This document shows positions 1 to 11,547 of a stretch of 64,000 nt of DNA, piece by piece. The stretch is from Aldrovandia affinis (lineage: Eukaryota; Chordata; Actinopteri; Notacanthiformes; Halosauridae). Within the stretch, counting starts at the first letter, position 1, and each line of letters opens with the position of its first letter. Position numbers and translations under genes: made by a program. Below the pieces are notes generated by a model. It did no database searches, was not told where the DNA came from, and was given only the letters and a program-made list of their open reading frames with translations. Location of the stretch: NCBI GenBank assembly GCA_029706075.1, contig JAINUG010000229.1:672001-736000 (forward strand), read 5' to 3'.

Positions 1-201
1 TTAACATCTATAATAAATGCCCAGCAGCTTTTCCAAATGCAGTGTCAGTCCACCTGAGCTGTGGATTAAATGTGTGTATAGCGGCTAACTTATACAGAAT
101 GTGTCCATGTCTCTCAGCAGGCCAGCATTTTGTGGACTCGTCGACAGAGTCGATATGGTGACACCCATTCTAAAATTAAAATCTACATTTTTGAATGTGC
201 C

Positions 202-338
202 CTGCGATGGATTGGCGACCTGTCCAGGGTGTATTCCTGCCTCTCGCCCGGAACGCATGCTGGGATAGGCTCCAGCCCCCCCCCGCGACCCTGACTAGGA
301 ATAAGCGGCTTAGATAATGGATGGATGGATGGATGGAT
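202..338 (+). mobile_element. 3' tail of an RTE/Rex3-like LINE (or SINE derived from it)
   Basis: The stretch reads through the well-known teleost repeat text about 'tggcgacctgtccagggtg' and 'gggataggctccagc' and ends in a (GGAT)n run. Rex3/RTE retrotransposons of fish end in short GATG-type repeats, so the sense strand is plus. Only the non-coding tail is present; no reverse transcriptase is visible upstream. Family assignment is from memory of the consensus. Confidence 0.7.
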
Positions 339-489
339 TTTTTAATGTTGGGGACTCGCTTCACATTTCCACCACAGATACTAATAATTGTGCTGTATTT
401 AATCTATAGCAATTTATTTTGTTTCCTCTCTATGAAGCTTTTAATGGATTAGGCCAAAGCTGTGTAGTAAATGTTTTCAGTTTTTAAAA

Positions 490-562
490 AAAACACTCTC
501 TCTCTCTCTGTCGCTCTCTCTCTACCCTTTCTATCTTTCTCTCTGTCTCTCTCTCCCTCTCA
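490..562. repeat. CT-rich microsatellite
   Basis: Imperfect (CT)n with TCTG interruptions follows an A-run. Between about 563 and 1446 I see no gene, RNA or recognisable repeat; the short open frames there have no domain features. Confidence 0.85.
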
Positions 563-1446
563 GTTCCTGCAAGAGCCCAATCTGCTGGTAAGTTAATATT
601 GTTTTAAACTGCAGAATGACAGGTGGCTCACAAGACCACTATTATAATGTTTGTGTTAGAACCATAACATGGACTTTTCCCATAAGTTCACCCCCCTCAC
701 CCCACTCTGTTCACCCCGCTCCTGCCTTTAAGAAATGTCAACAGATTATCCACAATACCGTGAAAACGTAAAACATCAAGCAGAAATTAATTGTATGATA
801 GTTACACAGGAAAGAGAGTTTGGGGGAAAAGGTGCATTTTCGCATTGCGGGAGTGGTGACGTAAGCCCCCAAACGTCCCCCACATACCCAGCACTAGTTG
901 CCATGGGAGCTGAGCAACTGTATGTGTCATCAAAGTTGAGTCCAGGGAGGATTGCTGAGGGTTAAGATTTAAAAAACTATCTCGTTGTGCAGATAGTTTA
1001 TTAATCTCTCCACCCCTAGCAGACGCATTCACAACCTATGTCAGTGTGTGAAGCCGCTCAGAGTGAAAACGTACTCCTAACTGTGGGAAAATTCCACAAA
1101 CTGTGGAAAGAAGTAAGAATGGCAGCTATGTATAAATATTCTTTAGCATTAAAGAAGCACTCTTAACAACAATAATAAAACGATACAAATGGCTACAATG
1201 TCAGAATTGAAAACAGCCTTTTGGTTGATATCCTATCCAGTGTACGAAATGACCAATGGCTCTTGGGGGGTCCCCCAGATTTGTCATTAATGTGCCTGCA
1301 CACGCACACGCACGTATGTGCACGCACGCACACGTTTGTTTGTTTGTCTTGTGACTATATGGCCACATTGAAACAAATTACCAATTGTTTTCTTGAAATG
1401 TAACAGGTTTATTAGTCAGGCAGATATGTCTGAACAGTTGAAACAG

Positions 1447-1676
1447 GTGGCAGTGTTAGCATAATGGTTAAGGAGCTGGGCTTGTAATGCAAAGGTTGAA
1501 GGTTCGATTCCCAGGTGGGGCACTGCCGTTGTACCCTTGAGCAAGGTACTTAACCTGAATTGCTTCAGTAAAATATCCAGCTGTATAAATGGATTTTTAT
1601 GTAAAGAAATGTAAACTGTGGAAGTCGCTCCGGATAAGAGCGTCTGCTAAATGCCTAAAATGTAAATGTAAAATGT
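1447..1676 (+). mobile_element. tRNA-derived SINE with L2-like tail
   Basis: A Pol III A box (TAGCATAATGG, from 1457) and a perfect B box (GGTTCGATTCC, 1501-1511) lie at normal spacing in a tRNA-like head. The body follows, then a tail containing GATAAGAGCGTCTGCTAAATG-type text that is shared with fish L2 LINEs and probably used for mobilisation. It ends in AAATGTAAATG-like repeats. The same body occurs truncated and inverted at 27697-27800 and 57315-57439. Confidence 0.88.
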
Positions 1677-2026
1677 TGAAATTTAAATTTAAATAAAAAC
1701 CAAAAAAACACCAGACCGGAGCAGAGGAAGGGTTATATTCCAACACAAGCGTAAATTCTAAATACATTTAAATGAAGGACTATAGTAAATTGACCAAATT
1801 TGCATAGATGAACATAACTTAGCAACGGTACACTAGCTGCCATTCAAACGCTCGTGATGCAACCCGGGTGATGCAACCTGGTCACATTTTGGCAGCCGGG
1901 CACATTTTGGCCTGACAGAACCCACAGACCTTAATGAATTCTTGAAGACCGTTTCTATCGGTTGGTTGTATATAGTTATAATGTCCTGTTTGACTCGCAT
2001 TTGTTAAAACATGTTAAAATAAAGAT

Positions 2027-2070
2027 GGGACCCCCCCAAGCTTTAAAATGTATTTCTTATGGGGGGTCCC
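2027..2070. other. Short near-perfect inverted repeat
   Basis: GGGACCCCCCCA and TGGGGGGTCCC flank about 21 bases and could form a hairpin. No function is implied. The rest of 1680-2090 shows no gene. Confidence 0.5.
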
Positions 2071-2094
2071 AGATCAACCCAGACCCCCCTCATT

Positions 2095-4226
2095 TCAATC
2101 AATCAATCAATCTTTATTTTTGTATTTACATTTACAAACAGGTTGTCACACAGCGCTTCACAATTGGCATTTTCCAGAGGGAATCAAAAAATTGCCCAAA
2201 AAAGGGCAGCATAACTAATTAGGTGAGTGGCACAGGGAGCACACAGCCATGAGGGCACTCAGAGACCATCCCACCACATCATCAGCAGTCCTGATAGGGG
2301 CGGATCATCACTTATGATTGGTGACAGTAAGGATATCTCATTGCACCAGAAGGCTCTATTGCTACGCCCCCTCCACATCTGCACCTAATGACTATAAGAG
2401 AGACTAAAGAGATGTGTTTTTAACCTAGACTTGAAAATTGAGACCGTGTCTGACTCCTTCACAGAGATGGGTAGACTGTTCCACAGTAAAGGAGCTCTAT
2501 AGGAGAAAGCTCTGCCACCTGCTGTATTTTTTGATATTCTAGGGCAGGGGTGGCCAACCAGTCAGAGACTAAGAGCCACATTTTTTACTGTGTTACCGCA
2601 AAGAGCCACATCACCGGGGGGGGTGTGCTACACGCGAAATAAAACCTGTTCATTTATTTCGCGGACCGGGGAGGGGGGGAGGGGGGCGGTGCTACACGCG
2701 AAATAAAACCGGACACCAGTTCATTTGGCTGGTGGGGGGTGGGGGTGGTAAGAGGAATAAAAAAAAATTGCGCCCCTCCTAATTTTAAACCCGGTGCATG
2801 AAACCAGTCCGTGGTGCAAAAAAGGTTTTGCGAGCGGTGCGCGTTTGACGAAAATACCGTATTGAACTCAAGCGAAGCGAACACGCACATAAAAAAAAAA
2901 AACACAAACTTCGATATGAACGTAAGAGCCGCATGAAACCAGGCAAAGAGCCGCATGCGGCTAGGGAGCCGCGGGTTGGCCACCCCTGTTCTAGGGACTA
3001 CCAAATTGCCTGCATCTTGTGAGTGAAGCGAACGTGGGGGATTGTACGGATGAAGTAGATCCGTCAAGTAAGAGGGTGCAAGTCCATGCAACACCTTATA
3101 AATTAAGAGAAGTACCTTATAGTCTACACGATAGTTTATAGGAAGCCAGTGAAGTGACGCCAGCACAGGACTAATGTGCTCATATTTCTTTGTTCTAGTC
3201 AGGATCCTTGCAGCAGCATTCTGTACGAGTTGTAGGCTCCTGAGTGAGGTATTGGAACAGCCAGACAGTAATGCATTGCAATAATCTAATCTAGATGTAA
3301 CAAAGGCATGTACCAATTTTTCTGCATCTATTAATGACAGGAAGCCCCTAATTTTGGCAATATTCCTCAGGTGAAAAAAGGCTATTCTGGAAATGTTTTT
3401 GATGTGACTATCAAATGAGAGACCAGGATCTATAGTAACACCAAGGTCTTTTACCACCAAACTTGCAGCAACAGAGCAACCATCCAGATTAAGAGATAAC
3501 CCTCTTCTGAGGTTTTTGGGCCCCAAGACCAACATCTCTGTTTTAACAGTATTCAACAATAGAAAATTATCTGACATCCAGTCTTTTATGTCTTTAAAAC
3601 AGGCCTCCAACTGTTCAAATTGTCCTTCGCCAGGTTTCATTGATAGGTATAATTGTGTGTCATCTGCGTAGCAGTGAAAATGTATGCCATGTTTACGAAT
3701 GACATCACCAAGTGGCAACATGTAAAGGAGAACAATAATGGCCCCAAAACAGAACCTTGAGGGACACCATATTCCACCTTGATGAGAGCAGAGGGCTCAT
3801 CATTTAACTGCACAAATTGATACCTATCTGACAGGTAGGATTTAAACCAGGAGAGTGCCTGTCCACGCAGTCCAACTAGGTTTTCAAGTCTGCTCAGAAG
3901 AGTTTGGTGGTCTATTGTGTCAAACGCAGCACTTAAGTCCAAGAGCACAAGAATAGAGACACATCCACGGTCAGCTGATATCAGTAAGTCATTGACAACT
4001 TTAATAAGAGCAGTCTCAGTGCTATAGTGTTGCCTAAATCCTGACTGAAAAGTTTCATAGATGTCATTTGATGTCAGGAATGAAGTCAGTCTCTGAGCTA
4101 CAGCTTTCTCTAGACTTTTTGAGAGAAAAGAAAGATTAGAAATTGGCCTGTAGTTACTGAGATTTTCTGGGTCAAGGTTTGGTTTCTTTAAAAGTGGCTT
4201 AATTACTGCCACTTTTTGAGAATTTC
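2095..4226 (-). mobile_element. L2-clade LINE copy, 5' truncated, inverted
   Basis: Read on the minus strand this is the reverse transcriptase half of an L2-type non-LTR retrotransposon plus its 3' UTR, ending in (ATTG)n at 2095-2113. RT motifs are visible: [25 protein letters not shown] with the first catalytic Asp, [13 protein letters not shown] and the YADD active-site box. A frameshift near 3710 separates the block ending PLLFS from the block starting [12 protein letters not shown], so no intact protein is made. The 3' part is split by a hAT element at 2545-2988. The 5' end stops in a GT microsatellite at 4226. It is the same subfamily as the copies at 17850, 40014 and 54493. It lies just outside the segmental duplication. 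Confidence 0.9.
2545..2988. mobile_element. Non-autonomous hAT element inside the L2 copy
   Basis: The ends are perfect 15-bp inverted repeats: CAGGGGTGGCCAACC at 2545 and its reverse complement ending at 2988. They are flanked by an exact 8-bp target duplication TTCTAGGG (2537-2544 and 2989-2996), which is the hAT signature. Length is 444 bp with no transposase. Internally, a motif near GCTACACGCGAAATAAAACC is repeated (about 2627 and 2690), and AGAGCCGCATGCGGCT lies near the right end. It interrupts the 3' part of the L2, so it is younger than that insertion. Confidence 0.93.
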
Positions 4227-4418
4227 AACCACTTGTGTGTGTGTGTGTGTGTGTGAGTGTCTGTGGGGGAGAGTGTGTGTGTCTGTGTGTGTGTGTGTGT
4301 GAGTGTCTGTCGGGGAGAATGTGTGTGTGTGTGGGGGAGGGTGTGTGTGTCTGTGGGGGAGAGTGTATGTGTGTGTGTGTGTGTGTCTGTGGGGGAGGGT
4401 GTGTGTGTGTGTCTGGGG

Positions 4419-4455
<37 letters not shown>

Positions 4456-4473
4456 GAATGTGTGTGTGGGGGA

Positions 4474-4509
<36 letters not shown>

Positions 4510-4594
4510 TGTGGGGGTGTGTGTGTGTGTGTGTGTGTGTGTGTCTCTGTGGGGGAGTTGGTGTGTGTGTGAGTGAGTGTGGGTGGGGGAGAGA

Positions 4595-4625
<31 letters not shown>

Positions 4626-4690
4626 TCTCTGTGGGAGAGAGTGTGTGTGTGTGTGTGTGTGTGAGTGAGTGAGTGTGTGTGTCTGTGGGG
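4227..4690. repeat. Long GT microsatellite with GGGGGAG interruptions
   Basis: About 460 bp of (GT)n on the plus strand is broken by GTGGGGGAG-type units. It begins exactly where the inverted L2 copy stops. The long open frames on both strands here are low-complexity artefacts. Confidence 0.95.
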
Positions 4691-4818
4691 GAGAGGGGAG
4701 CTTGAACCGACAAGCGCAAAAAGTGTCCCTGTGCGGGAAAAACTGTCTTGCCTCCGAGGAGGAGCGGCGGGCTCGTGGGGGAGGGGAAATTAGTTCACAG
4801 AAATATAGAGAGTATAAC

Positions 4819-4857
4819 TAACAAACAAACAAACAAACAAACAAACAAACAAACAAA

Positions 4858-4898
<41 letters not shown>

Positions 4899-4935
4899 TC
4901 TCTCTAACACATACACACACACACATATATTCTTT
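4819..4935. repeat. (AAAC)n then (CA)n microsatellite
   Basis: Tandem ACAA units run into (AC)n just upstream of the TRIM-A first visible exon. A pyrimidine tract with AG follows at 4931-4940 and another at 4961-4969. Either could be a splice acceptor, so an upstream exon is possible. Confidence 0.9.
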
Positions 4936-4983
4936 TTCAGAATTAATTGACCTAATCTCTGTCTCTTAGTCTCTTTGAGTAAA

Positions 4984-7900
4984 ATGGCTGAAGCTGGAGA
5001 TGTGGCGTGTGATGTCTGCACTGGGAGAAAGCACAAAGCCGTCAAGTCCTGTCTGGTGTGTGTGGCCTCTTACTGTGAACCTCACCTCAAGCTTCACAAT
5101 GAGCTCAACCCAGGGAAGAGACACAAGCTGATCGATGCCACTGGACACCTGCAGGAGAAGGTCTGCTCTCATCATGACAAACTGCTGGAGGTTTACTGTC
5201 GTACCGATCAGCAGTGTATCTGTCATCAGTGTGCGATGGATGAACACAGAGGCCACGATACAGTCTCAGCTGCAGCAGGAAGGACTGAGAAACAGGTAAG
5301 AACTGTAACTCTGTAGTAGCAGGTCTCCTACACATAACACTTACACTTTTTACAGTGGTGATAGTGACAACCTTGGTTTATTGCTTCAACATGTATACTT
5401 ATGAACTGTGCTTCACTGATTTAATTTATTTTGTAGTATTTTATAAATGTGGAAATAAATTGAAAAAGGAAGTGACGTTTTTAGGTCATAAGTTCAGTGA
5501 CAAAGCAGTAAGAGCAGGAAATGAACACAAGCCAGCTCTCTGTGACAGCTCTGTTCCCCCCTCACCCCCCCGTTCACTCCCTGAATGAGAATCAACATGG
5601 TGTGTGTGATACAGTTTCATGGTTAATTATAGTGTCATTTTTAATACTTCTACAGAAGTATAATTTAACAGATGTGAATGTATTGCAAGATGATATAATA
5701 AGGAAAAACCATCTGTCCACAGAACCAGCTGGAAGTGACACAGAGGAAATCCCAGCAGAGAATCCAGGAGAGAGAGAAGGCGCTGCTGGATCTGAGACAG
5801 GCTGCGGATTCACTCACGGTGGGTACTGACCAGAGGAGAACACAACAGCTGGCTGCTGGATGGAAGAGCCATTTCAGGGCTCAGTCAGGGCTCTCCCCCA
5901 GTCAGCCAGTGAGGAGCCCAGTGTTGGGCCACTTTCCAGCCCTGTGGGGCTCAATCCCACTGAGCCACACTGTGGGGAACAGGCTGTCTGGGGCCCCAGT
6001 AAGAGCTGAGTGAAAGGCCTAGTTAAAATGTACAGCCCTCCTCTCTGTGTGTCTCCTGACAGCGCTCTGCACAAGCAGCAGTGAAGGACAGCGAGAGGAT
6101 CTTTACTGAGCTGATCCGCTACCTTGAGAGAAGGCGCTCTGAGGTGAAGGAGCTGATCAGAGATCAGGAGAAGGCTGCAGTGAGTCGGGATAAAGGACTC
6201 ATAGAGCAGCTGGAGCAGGAGATTGCTGAGCTCAGGAGGAGAGACGCTGAGCTGGAGCAGCTTTCACACACAGAGGATCACATCCATTTCCTCCAGGTAA
6301 CATCACTGGCTCTCTCACAATCTGCACTGTGTACATACATGGTGAGGTGTGTTCCTTATTTACAAAGATCTGCTCCTGGCATCTCCACAGGAATGTGTAT
6401 TGAGACTGTTTGGTTCTCTGTCTGTCTGTCTGTCTGTCTGTCTGTAGAGCTGTCAGTCTGTCTGTGACCCTCCTGGACCTGGAGACCTACCCAGAATCAC
6501 TGTCAATCTACACGTCTCCTTTGAGGCTTTGAGGAAACATGTCTCTGAACTGAAAGAGCGACTAGAGGACATCTGCAAGGGGGAATTCGTCAAGATCTCT
6601 CAAACAGGTGATAACAGCAGAAATAGTTTTCTTAATTTTATGTCATCTTTAACATTTAGGAATTATATTAAGCAGTTTCGTCATTTTGTGATAAGGGATA
6701 TTCCTCAGCGCTGGCAGGATGTTTTAGCAGAATTCTGCATGCAGGGTTTCAGCTGGAGCTTTGCCCCATTCAGTGTAGTCTTGTTGACTGGGTGAACCCC
6801 ATTCCACACTTCCATACAACACAATAAGCTTGATAATACTGGATTTAAAAAAAAAAAAAAATTCTAATTCTAATAAGTATACTGTGTTTAATCTATGGCA
6901 CCTTATTTTTTGTCCTCTCTATGAAGCTTTTAATGGATTAAAACGGATTTTCATCCCAAGGTAGTGGTAACTCAGTTTGAGTTTTCTGGTCTGTTCATTG
7001 CACCTCCTTCTTCCTGCTCTCTGTCTGCTCGCCATGGCAACCAGGGAAATGAGCAACATTGTTACAGTTTCAAACCCTCAGATCCAACTGTCACTGCTGT
7101 TTAAAAGCAAACTGCCAAAACTACTGAGCCTCCAGCGCTCAGCACCATATATTCCTCACACTTTCATTTCATTTGTTATTAACCCTGGATGAGCTCAGTT
7201 TGCATTTACCTGCATTTTATTGGTTAAAGTATCTTCCCATTTCTCCAGGAAATATGATAGAAAGTTCATTTTTAGGAGCTCATCTTTCTTGTGATCTCTC
7301 TACAGTGAAAGAAGTCCATATTCTAGAGCCCAGGACCAGAGAGGACTTCTTACAATGTGAGTATGTAATTAAAACTAAATTAAAACAATTTTAAACATTT
7401 AAAAAAATATATTTAATTGAAACGTGTGTAAAATGTGTAAGAGATGTAATGTGATGCTTATGATCAGTGAGCTCTCTTCTCTCCTTCTTCTCCTCCATCA
7501 GATTCCTGTCAGCTCACACTGGACCCCAAGACAGCGCATAGACTCCTCCATCTGTCTGAGGGGAACAGAGAGGTGACATGGGTGAGACTCAGCCAGTCAT
7601 ATACTGATCACCCAGAGAGATTGAGCAACTGGGACCAAGTGCTGTGCAGAGAGGGTCTGTCTGGGTGCTCTTACTGGGAGGCTGAGTGGAAGGGGAGGAG
7701 GGGGGGGGTTTATATAGCAGTCTCATATAAAGTGATCAGCAGGAAAGGATGGGATGTTGTTCACAGTGCTCTGGGACATAATGACAAGTCCTGGAGTTTG
7801 GCCTGCTCTCCTTTCAGTTGCTCTTTCTGGCACAATAAAGAGCAGACTGTACTCCCTGCCCGCCCCTCCTCCAGAATAGGAGTGTATCTGGATCACGGGG

Positions 7901-8037
7901 CAGGTACTCTGTCCTTCTACAACGTCTCTGACACAATGACCCTCCTCCACAGAGTCCAGACCACATTCACTCAGCCCCTCTATCCTGGGTTTGTGTTTGA
8001 TTATGGCTCTTCTGTAAAACTGTGTGATCTGGGATGA
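4984..8037 (+). CDS. TRIM-A: RING-less B-box / coiled-coil / PRY-SPRY protein
   Basis: Six exons join in one open frame of about 462 residues: 4984-5295, 5723-5818 (96 bp), 6063-6296 (234 bp), 6448-6607, 7306-7356 and 7502-8037. All have AG/GT borders, and the 96/234-bp pair is classic for TRIM genes. Exon 1 gives a B-box 1-like zinc site (CDVC, CLVC, then C/H ligands) and a B-box 2 (CSHHDKLLEVYC, CICHQC, DEHRGHD). Exons 2-3 give the coiled coil. The last two exons give PRY (LDPKTA) and SPRY with YWEAEW, LDHGAGTLSF and a C-terminal VKLCDLG. Family members act as immune regulators or ubiquitin/ISG15 ligases, with the B30.2 domain binding targets. No RING is visible, either lost (as in TRIM16) or on an exon outside the visible frame. 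Upstream DNA is L2 and microsatellite. I chose ATG 4984 because it directly precedes the B-box in frame; the frame stays open upstream to the AG at 4969. Closest family: fish TRIM16/TRIM25/finTRIM-like. Confidence 0.85.
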
Positions 8038-8304
8038 GGGAGAGAGAAATCAAAGAGGGGAAAACTCTCCAAAGAGACAAAATGTTTGAAAGAAAATAAA
8101 CAACATGCTTAAAATGATTAAACAAATGAATTAATAAAACATTTTAAAAATATGATATAAATATAAAGTGCATTTCCTTTTATCAATAAGTTCCAAAAAG
8201 TCTTTTTGGGGGGGATGTGTGTTTGTGGTGAGGAGTGATTTTCTCTTAAGGAACTTCCTGTAGGGTCAGGTGAAACTAGAGAAACCAAAGACACGCTGAG
8301 AGAG

Positions 8305-8355
<51 letters not shown>

Positions 8356-9981
8356 ACACACACACACACACACACACTCACACTCTCACACACACACATA
8401 CTTACTTAGGCCACCTTTGGGGACACCCAATTCTGAATGAGTTAGAAAGAAAATAACAGCTGGACTGCAGTCCAGTGGATGTCAGTATTATGAAAATCAC
8501 TTGATATTTTTGGTAGAAGCTTTTTTTGTTAGTATGAAATTTTGCCTTGAAATTGGGCACAAGTATTTTTAAAGTCATTTTTGGGGTCACAGCTGTGTAC
8601 ACAGACACACAAACTAATGAAAGCCACCTTAGGTGTCTTAAATTTATTTTGGGGACAAGTCCAATTTAAGCTTATGATATTAATTTTCTTTCTACACTTC
8701 TATAGCTCATGTTTAATATTGAATTAACATATATTGTGATATCAGTTAGGCATTAGTGAACCAGGAAGCCAAATGTATAAATTATATATAATCATCTGAA
8801 TGTACTTACAAAATGACTTGGGCAATAAATCATCGCTGGTACTAGGTAGTATGAATCAAATTAGAAAAATAAGGCATACTTACAAAATTGGCTGGCCAAG
8901 ACTAGGTTCTTACAGCAACTCACGTCACTGCTCACAACTCAAGACACATCAACTTGCTCTTGTGTTCACAACCATATTCAAACAAGGGAGTAGGACTATA
9001 GTCCTAACATTTTACTATCAGGAGTGGCACGAATCCTCCCTTCATTTAAGAGACTTAAGAGACTTGCCTTTCATTTCTGCCTTAAAGCGGGAGCAACAGG
9101 ATGGGCTGTGCTTTTCCACAGTCTAATTGTGTAATAGTTATGAACAGAATTCCCAATGCAAGTATACACTTCACATTTCTATTTTAAGAGCTTTTTGAAA
9201 AAGTAAGGCTGAAAAAAGCCCAATCCTCAAAGTCTACATCAACCGCGTCGGAAAAGCACGAGTCAGATCAACACGTCATAGAGAGAACGGAAGAGGGGAT
9301 TATGGCGTGACACTGTACTGAAATGCACTGAGCGTATAGCAACGACAATATTCTACACTCTTAGAAATAACTTTATTTGATTAATAGTAACGGTAATACA
9401 ACATTCTGGTGGAATAAATTGTTGGGACAAAGGATGAATTATACATTCTAACTCAAAATCCATATTTGTTTATGAAAAAAGACAAATGCATTGGTGAAGA
9501 ACACTCACCCTGTTGACCTCCATTACTGCAGAGACTCGGGGTTTTGGACGAGCGACACCAGTGTCTGGAGCACCAGGGGCGCGAGCATTAAAACCAGCTT
9601 TCCACTGCTCGCCATCCGTAGTCGGTCGTCGGTCGGTATAAAGTGGACACGCCTGGGGTTCCCTTAACCCAGTCTGCTCGCTTGATACTGGCACAGCGAT
9701 CCCCTGGACACGGTCGGTAACTGGCCAGCTAGCTGCTATAACTAGCAGGCTAGCAGCTAGCTCCAGATCGTGTTCCATCTATTACAGCACATAAATTGCA
9801 TTGTGGGTAGATTTATGAAGATTTGGCAGATTCTTGAGTTATGTTTTTAAACTTCAAATATGCATATGTGTTTTCAAATAAATATGATCACAAACTTACT
9901 ATGATATAGTTAGGGGGTATTTGAGAGACATGTGTCATCACTTTTGCAAGGTAAATTCGCTGGTGCCTACACTATACTATT
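8038..9981. other. Intergenic stretch with CA microsatellite, no gene recognised
   Basis: After the TRIM-A stop there is A/T-rich sequence, a (CA)n array at about 8307-8399, and then 1.5 kb without recognisable coding, RNA or transposon features. A GC-richer patch at 9500-9770 contains a TATAAAG-like string, but no gene could be attached to it. The open frame at 8800-9126 recurs in unit B only because the whole DNA is duplicated. Confidence 0.7.
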
Positions 9982-10033
9982 CAACTGTATGGAACAACTG
10001 TATGGAACAACTGCATGGAACAACTGCATGGAA
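9982..10033. repeat. Four tandem 13-bp units
   Basis: CAACTGTATGGAA is repeated four times, the last two with C for T (CAACTGCATGGAA). It recurs in unit B near 32675. Confidence 0.9.
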
Positions 10034-10383
10034 ACAGACACCAGATTAAATGCCTTGTGAATTGTGCTTTACTCACTCACAATATTCTGCAACAACGTAC
10101 AGTAAATATCATCTGAACATTTTAACCAACATTGATGTGGCTTTTTTTTCTTGTTTGTTTAAAAAAAAGAAAGATGTTTAACAAACATATTGGGCATGAT
10201 TTACCTATAAGCGTGGGAGTCAGCATTCTAGTCTAGTCAAGGGCGGGAAAATCACTCGCTACTACAGCCTGTCATCTAGCGTTGGGAATTACACCTGCCC
10301 AGAATGAATAATGATGGTTAGTTTTGTGATAACAATGCAGACGTGTAAATATTTTTGTTTGCTGATTAAATGCGCTATGTAAT

Positions 10384-10592
10384 TAAGCAAAATGTTAAGA
10401 TTATGGGAAATTGATTTAAATAAAAACATTTAAAACTGCTTTTAAGCATTATGCTTTTCCAACTGTTTTACTTTCCCACAAAGTTTTAAGATTGCTTCTT
10501 AAAACGAATTTTGAAAACAAAACCATTTTAATGAAAGCCATTTTAATTGTTTATATTTAAATTAATTTCCCATAATCTTAACATTTTGCTTA
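10384..10592. repeat. Inverted repeat with 38-bp arms (MITE-like stem-loop)
   Basis: The left arm (10384-10421, containing AAAATGTTAAGATTATGGGA) is the reverse complement of the right arm (10555-10592) with one mismatch. The roughly 130-bp loop is A/T rich. It sits directly before the minisatellite at 10610, and unit B has the same arrangement at about 33070-33292. It could be a MITE or a simple palindrome. Confidence 0.75.
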
Positions 10593-10609
10593 CTTGCTTA
10601 CTTAGAGTG

Positions 10610-11547
10610 CGGTTCTGTGTGGCTCAGTAGGTAGAGCATGGTTCTGTGTGGCTCAGTAGGTAGAGCGTGGTTCTGTGTGGCTCAGGAGGTAGAGCGTGGT
10701 TCTGTGTGTCTCAGTAGGTAGAGCGTGGTTCTGTGTGGCTCAGTAGGTAGATTGTGGTTCTGTGTGGCTCAGTAGGTAGAGCATGGTTCTGTGTGGCTCA
10801 GTAGGTAGAGCGTGGTTCTGTGTGGCTCAGGAGGTAGAGCGTGGTTCTGTGTGGCTCAGTAGGTAGAGTGTGGTTCTGTGTGGCTCAGTAGGTAGAGCAT
10901 GGTTCTGTGTGGCTCAGTAGGTAGAGCATGGTTCTGTGTGGCTCAGTAGGTAGAGCATGGTTCTGTGTGTCTCAGTGGGTAGAGCGTGGTTCTGTGTGGC
11001 TCAGGAGGTAGAGCGTGGTTCTGTGTGGCTCAGTAGGTAGAGTGTGGTTCTGTGTGTCTCAGGAGGTAGAGCATGGTTCTGTGTGGCTCAGGAGGTAGAG
11101 CGTGGTTCTGTGTGGCTCAGTAGGTAGAGTGTGGTTCTGTGTGTCTCAGGAGGTAGAGCATGGTTCTGTGTGGCTCAGGAGGTAGAGCGTGGTTCTGTGT
11201 GGCTCAGTAGGTACAGTGTGGTTCTGTGTGGCTCAGTAGGTAGAGCATGGTTCTGTGTGGCTCAGTAGGTAGAGTGTGGTTCTGTGTGTCTCAGGAGGTA
11301 GAGCATGGTTCTGTGTGGCTCAGTAGGTAGAGCGTGGTTCTGTGTGGCTCAGTAGGTAGAGTGTGGTTCTGTGTGTCTCAGGAGGTAGAGCATGGTTCTG
11401 TGTGGCTCAGTAGGTAGAGCGTGGTTCTGTGTGGCTCAGTAGGTAGAGTGTGGTTCTGTGTGTCTCAGTAGGTAGAGCGTGGTTCTGTGTGGCTCAGTAG
11501 GTAGAGCGTGGTTCTGTGTGGCTCAGTAGGTAGAGCGTGGTTCTGTG
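10610..11547 (+). repeat. About 29-bp minisatellite made of SINE A-box heads
   Basis: Roughly 33 copies of a unit reading GGTTCTGTGTGGCTCAGTA then GGTAGAGCRT. The TGGCTCAGTAGG core fits the Pol III A-box consensus TRGCNNAGYNGG exactly. Unit variants include GTCTCAGGAGG and GAGTGT endings. The last unit runs into a complete SINE head with a B box at 11592, so the array is an expansion of the 5' tRNA-like part of that SINE. Confidence 0.93.

Noticed and set aside
802-1032. Overlapping frames at 735-1032
   Set aside because: No domain, no splice context, low complexity of evidence; probably chance.
1447-1520. True tRNA gene
   Set aside because: A and B boxes are present, but there is no proper acceptor stem, and the head is fused to a SINE body and L2-like tail.
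4225-4719. Long open frames on both strands in the GT array
   Set aside because: Dinucleotide repeats lack stops in several frames; the products are only THTH or VCVC runs.
6977-7192. 71-residue frame in a TRIM-A intron, similar in TRIM-B and TRIM-C
   Set aside because: The copies are recent duplicates, so all intron sequence is similar. There is no matching splice phase between exons 4 and 5 and no known domain.
8800-9126. 108-residue frame conserved at 31495 in unit B
   Set aside because: Conservation reflects the segmental duplication, and the two copies differ by a frameshift at the end. No motif was recognised.
9470-9778. Minus-strand frame in a GC-richer patch with a TATA-like string
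   Set aside because: Broken in unit B (the plus frame there is unrelated) and no recognised protein features.
10610-11547. CRISPR-like array
   Set aside because: Units are directly contiguous with no unique spacers, in a eukaryotic genome. It is a minisatellite.
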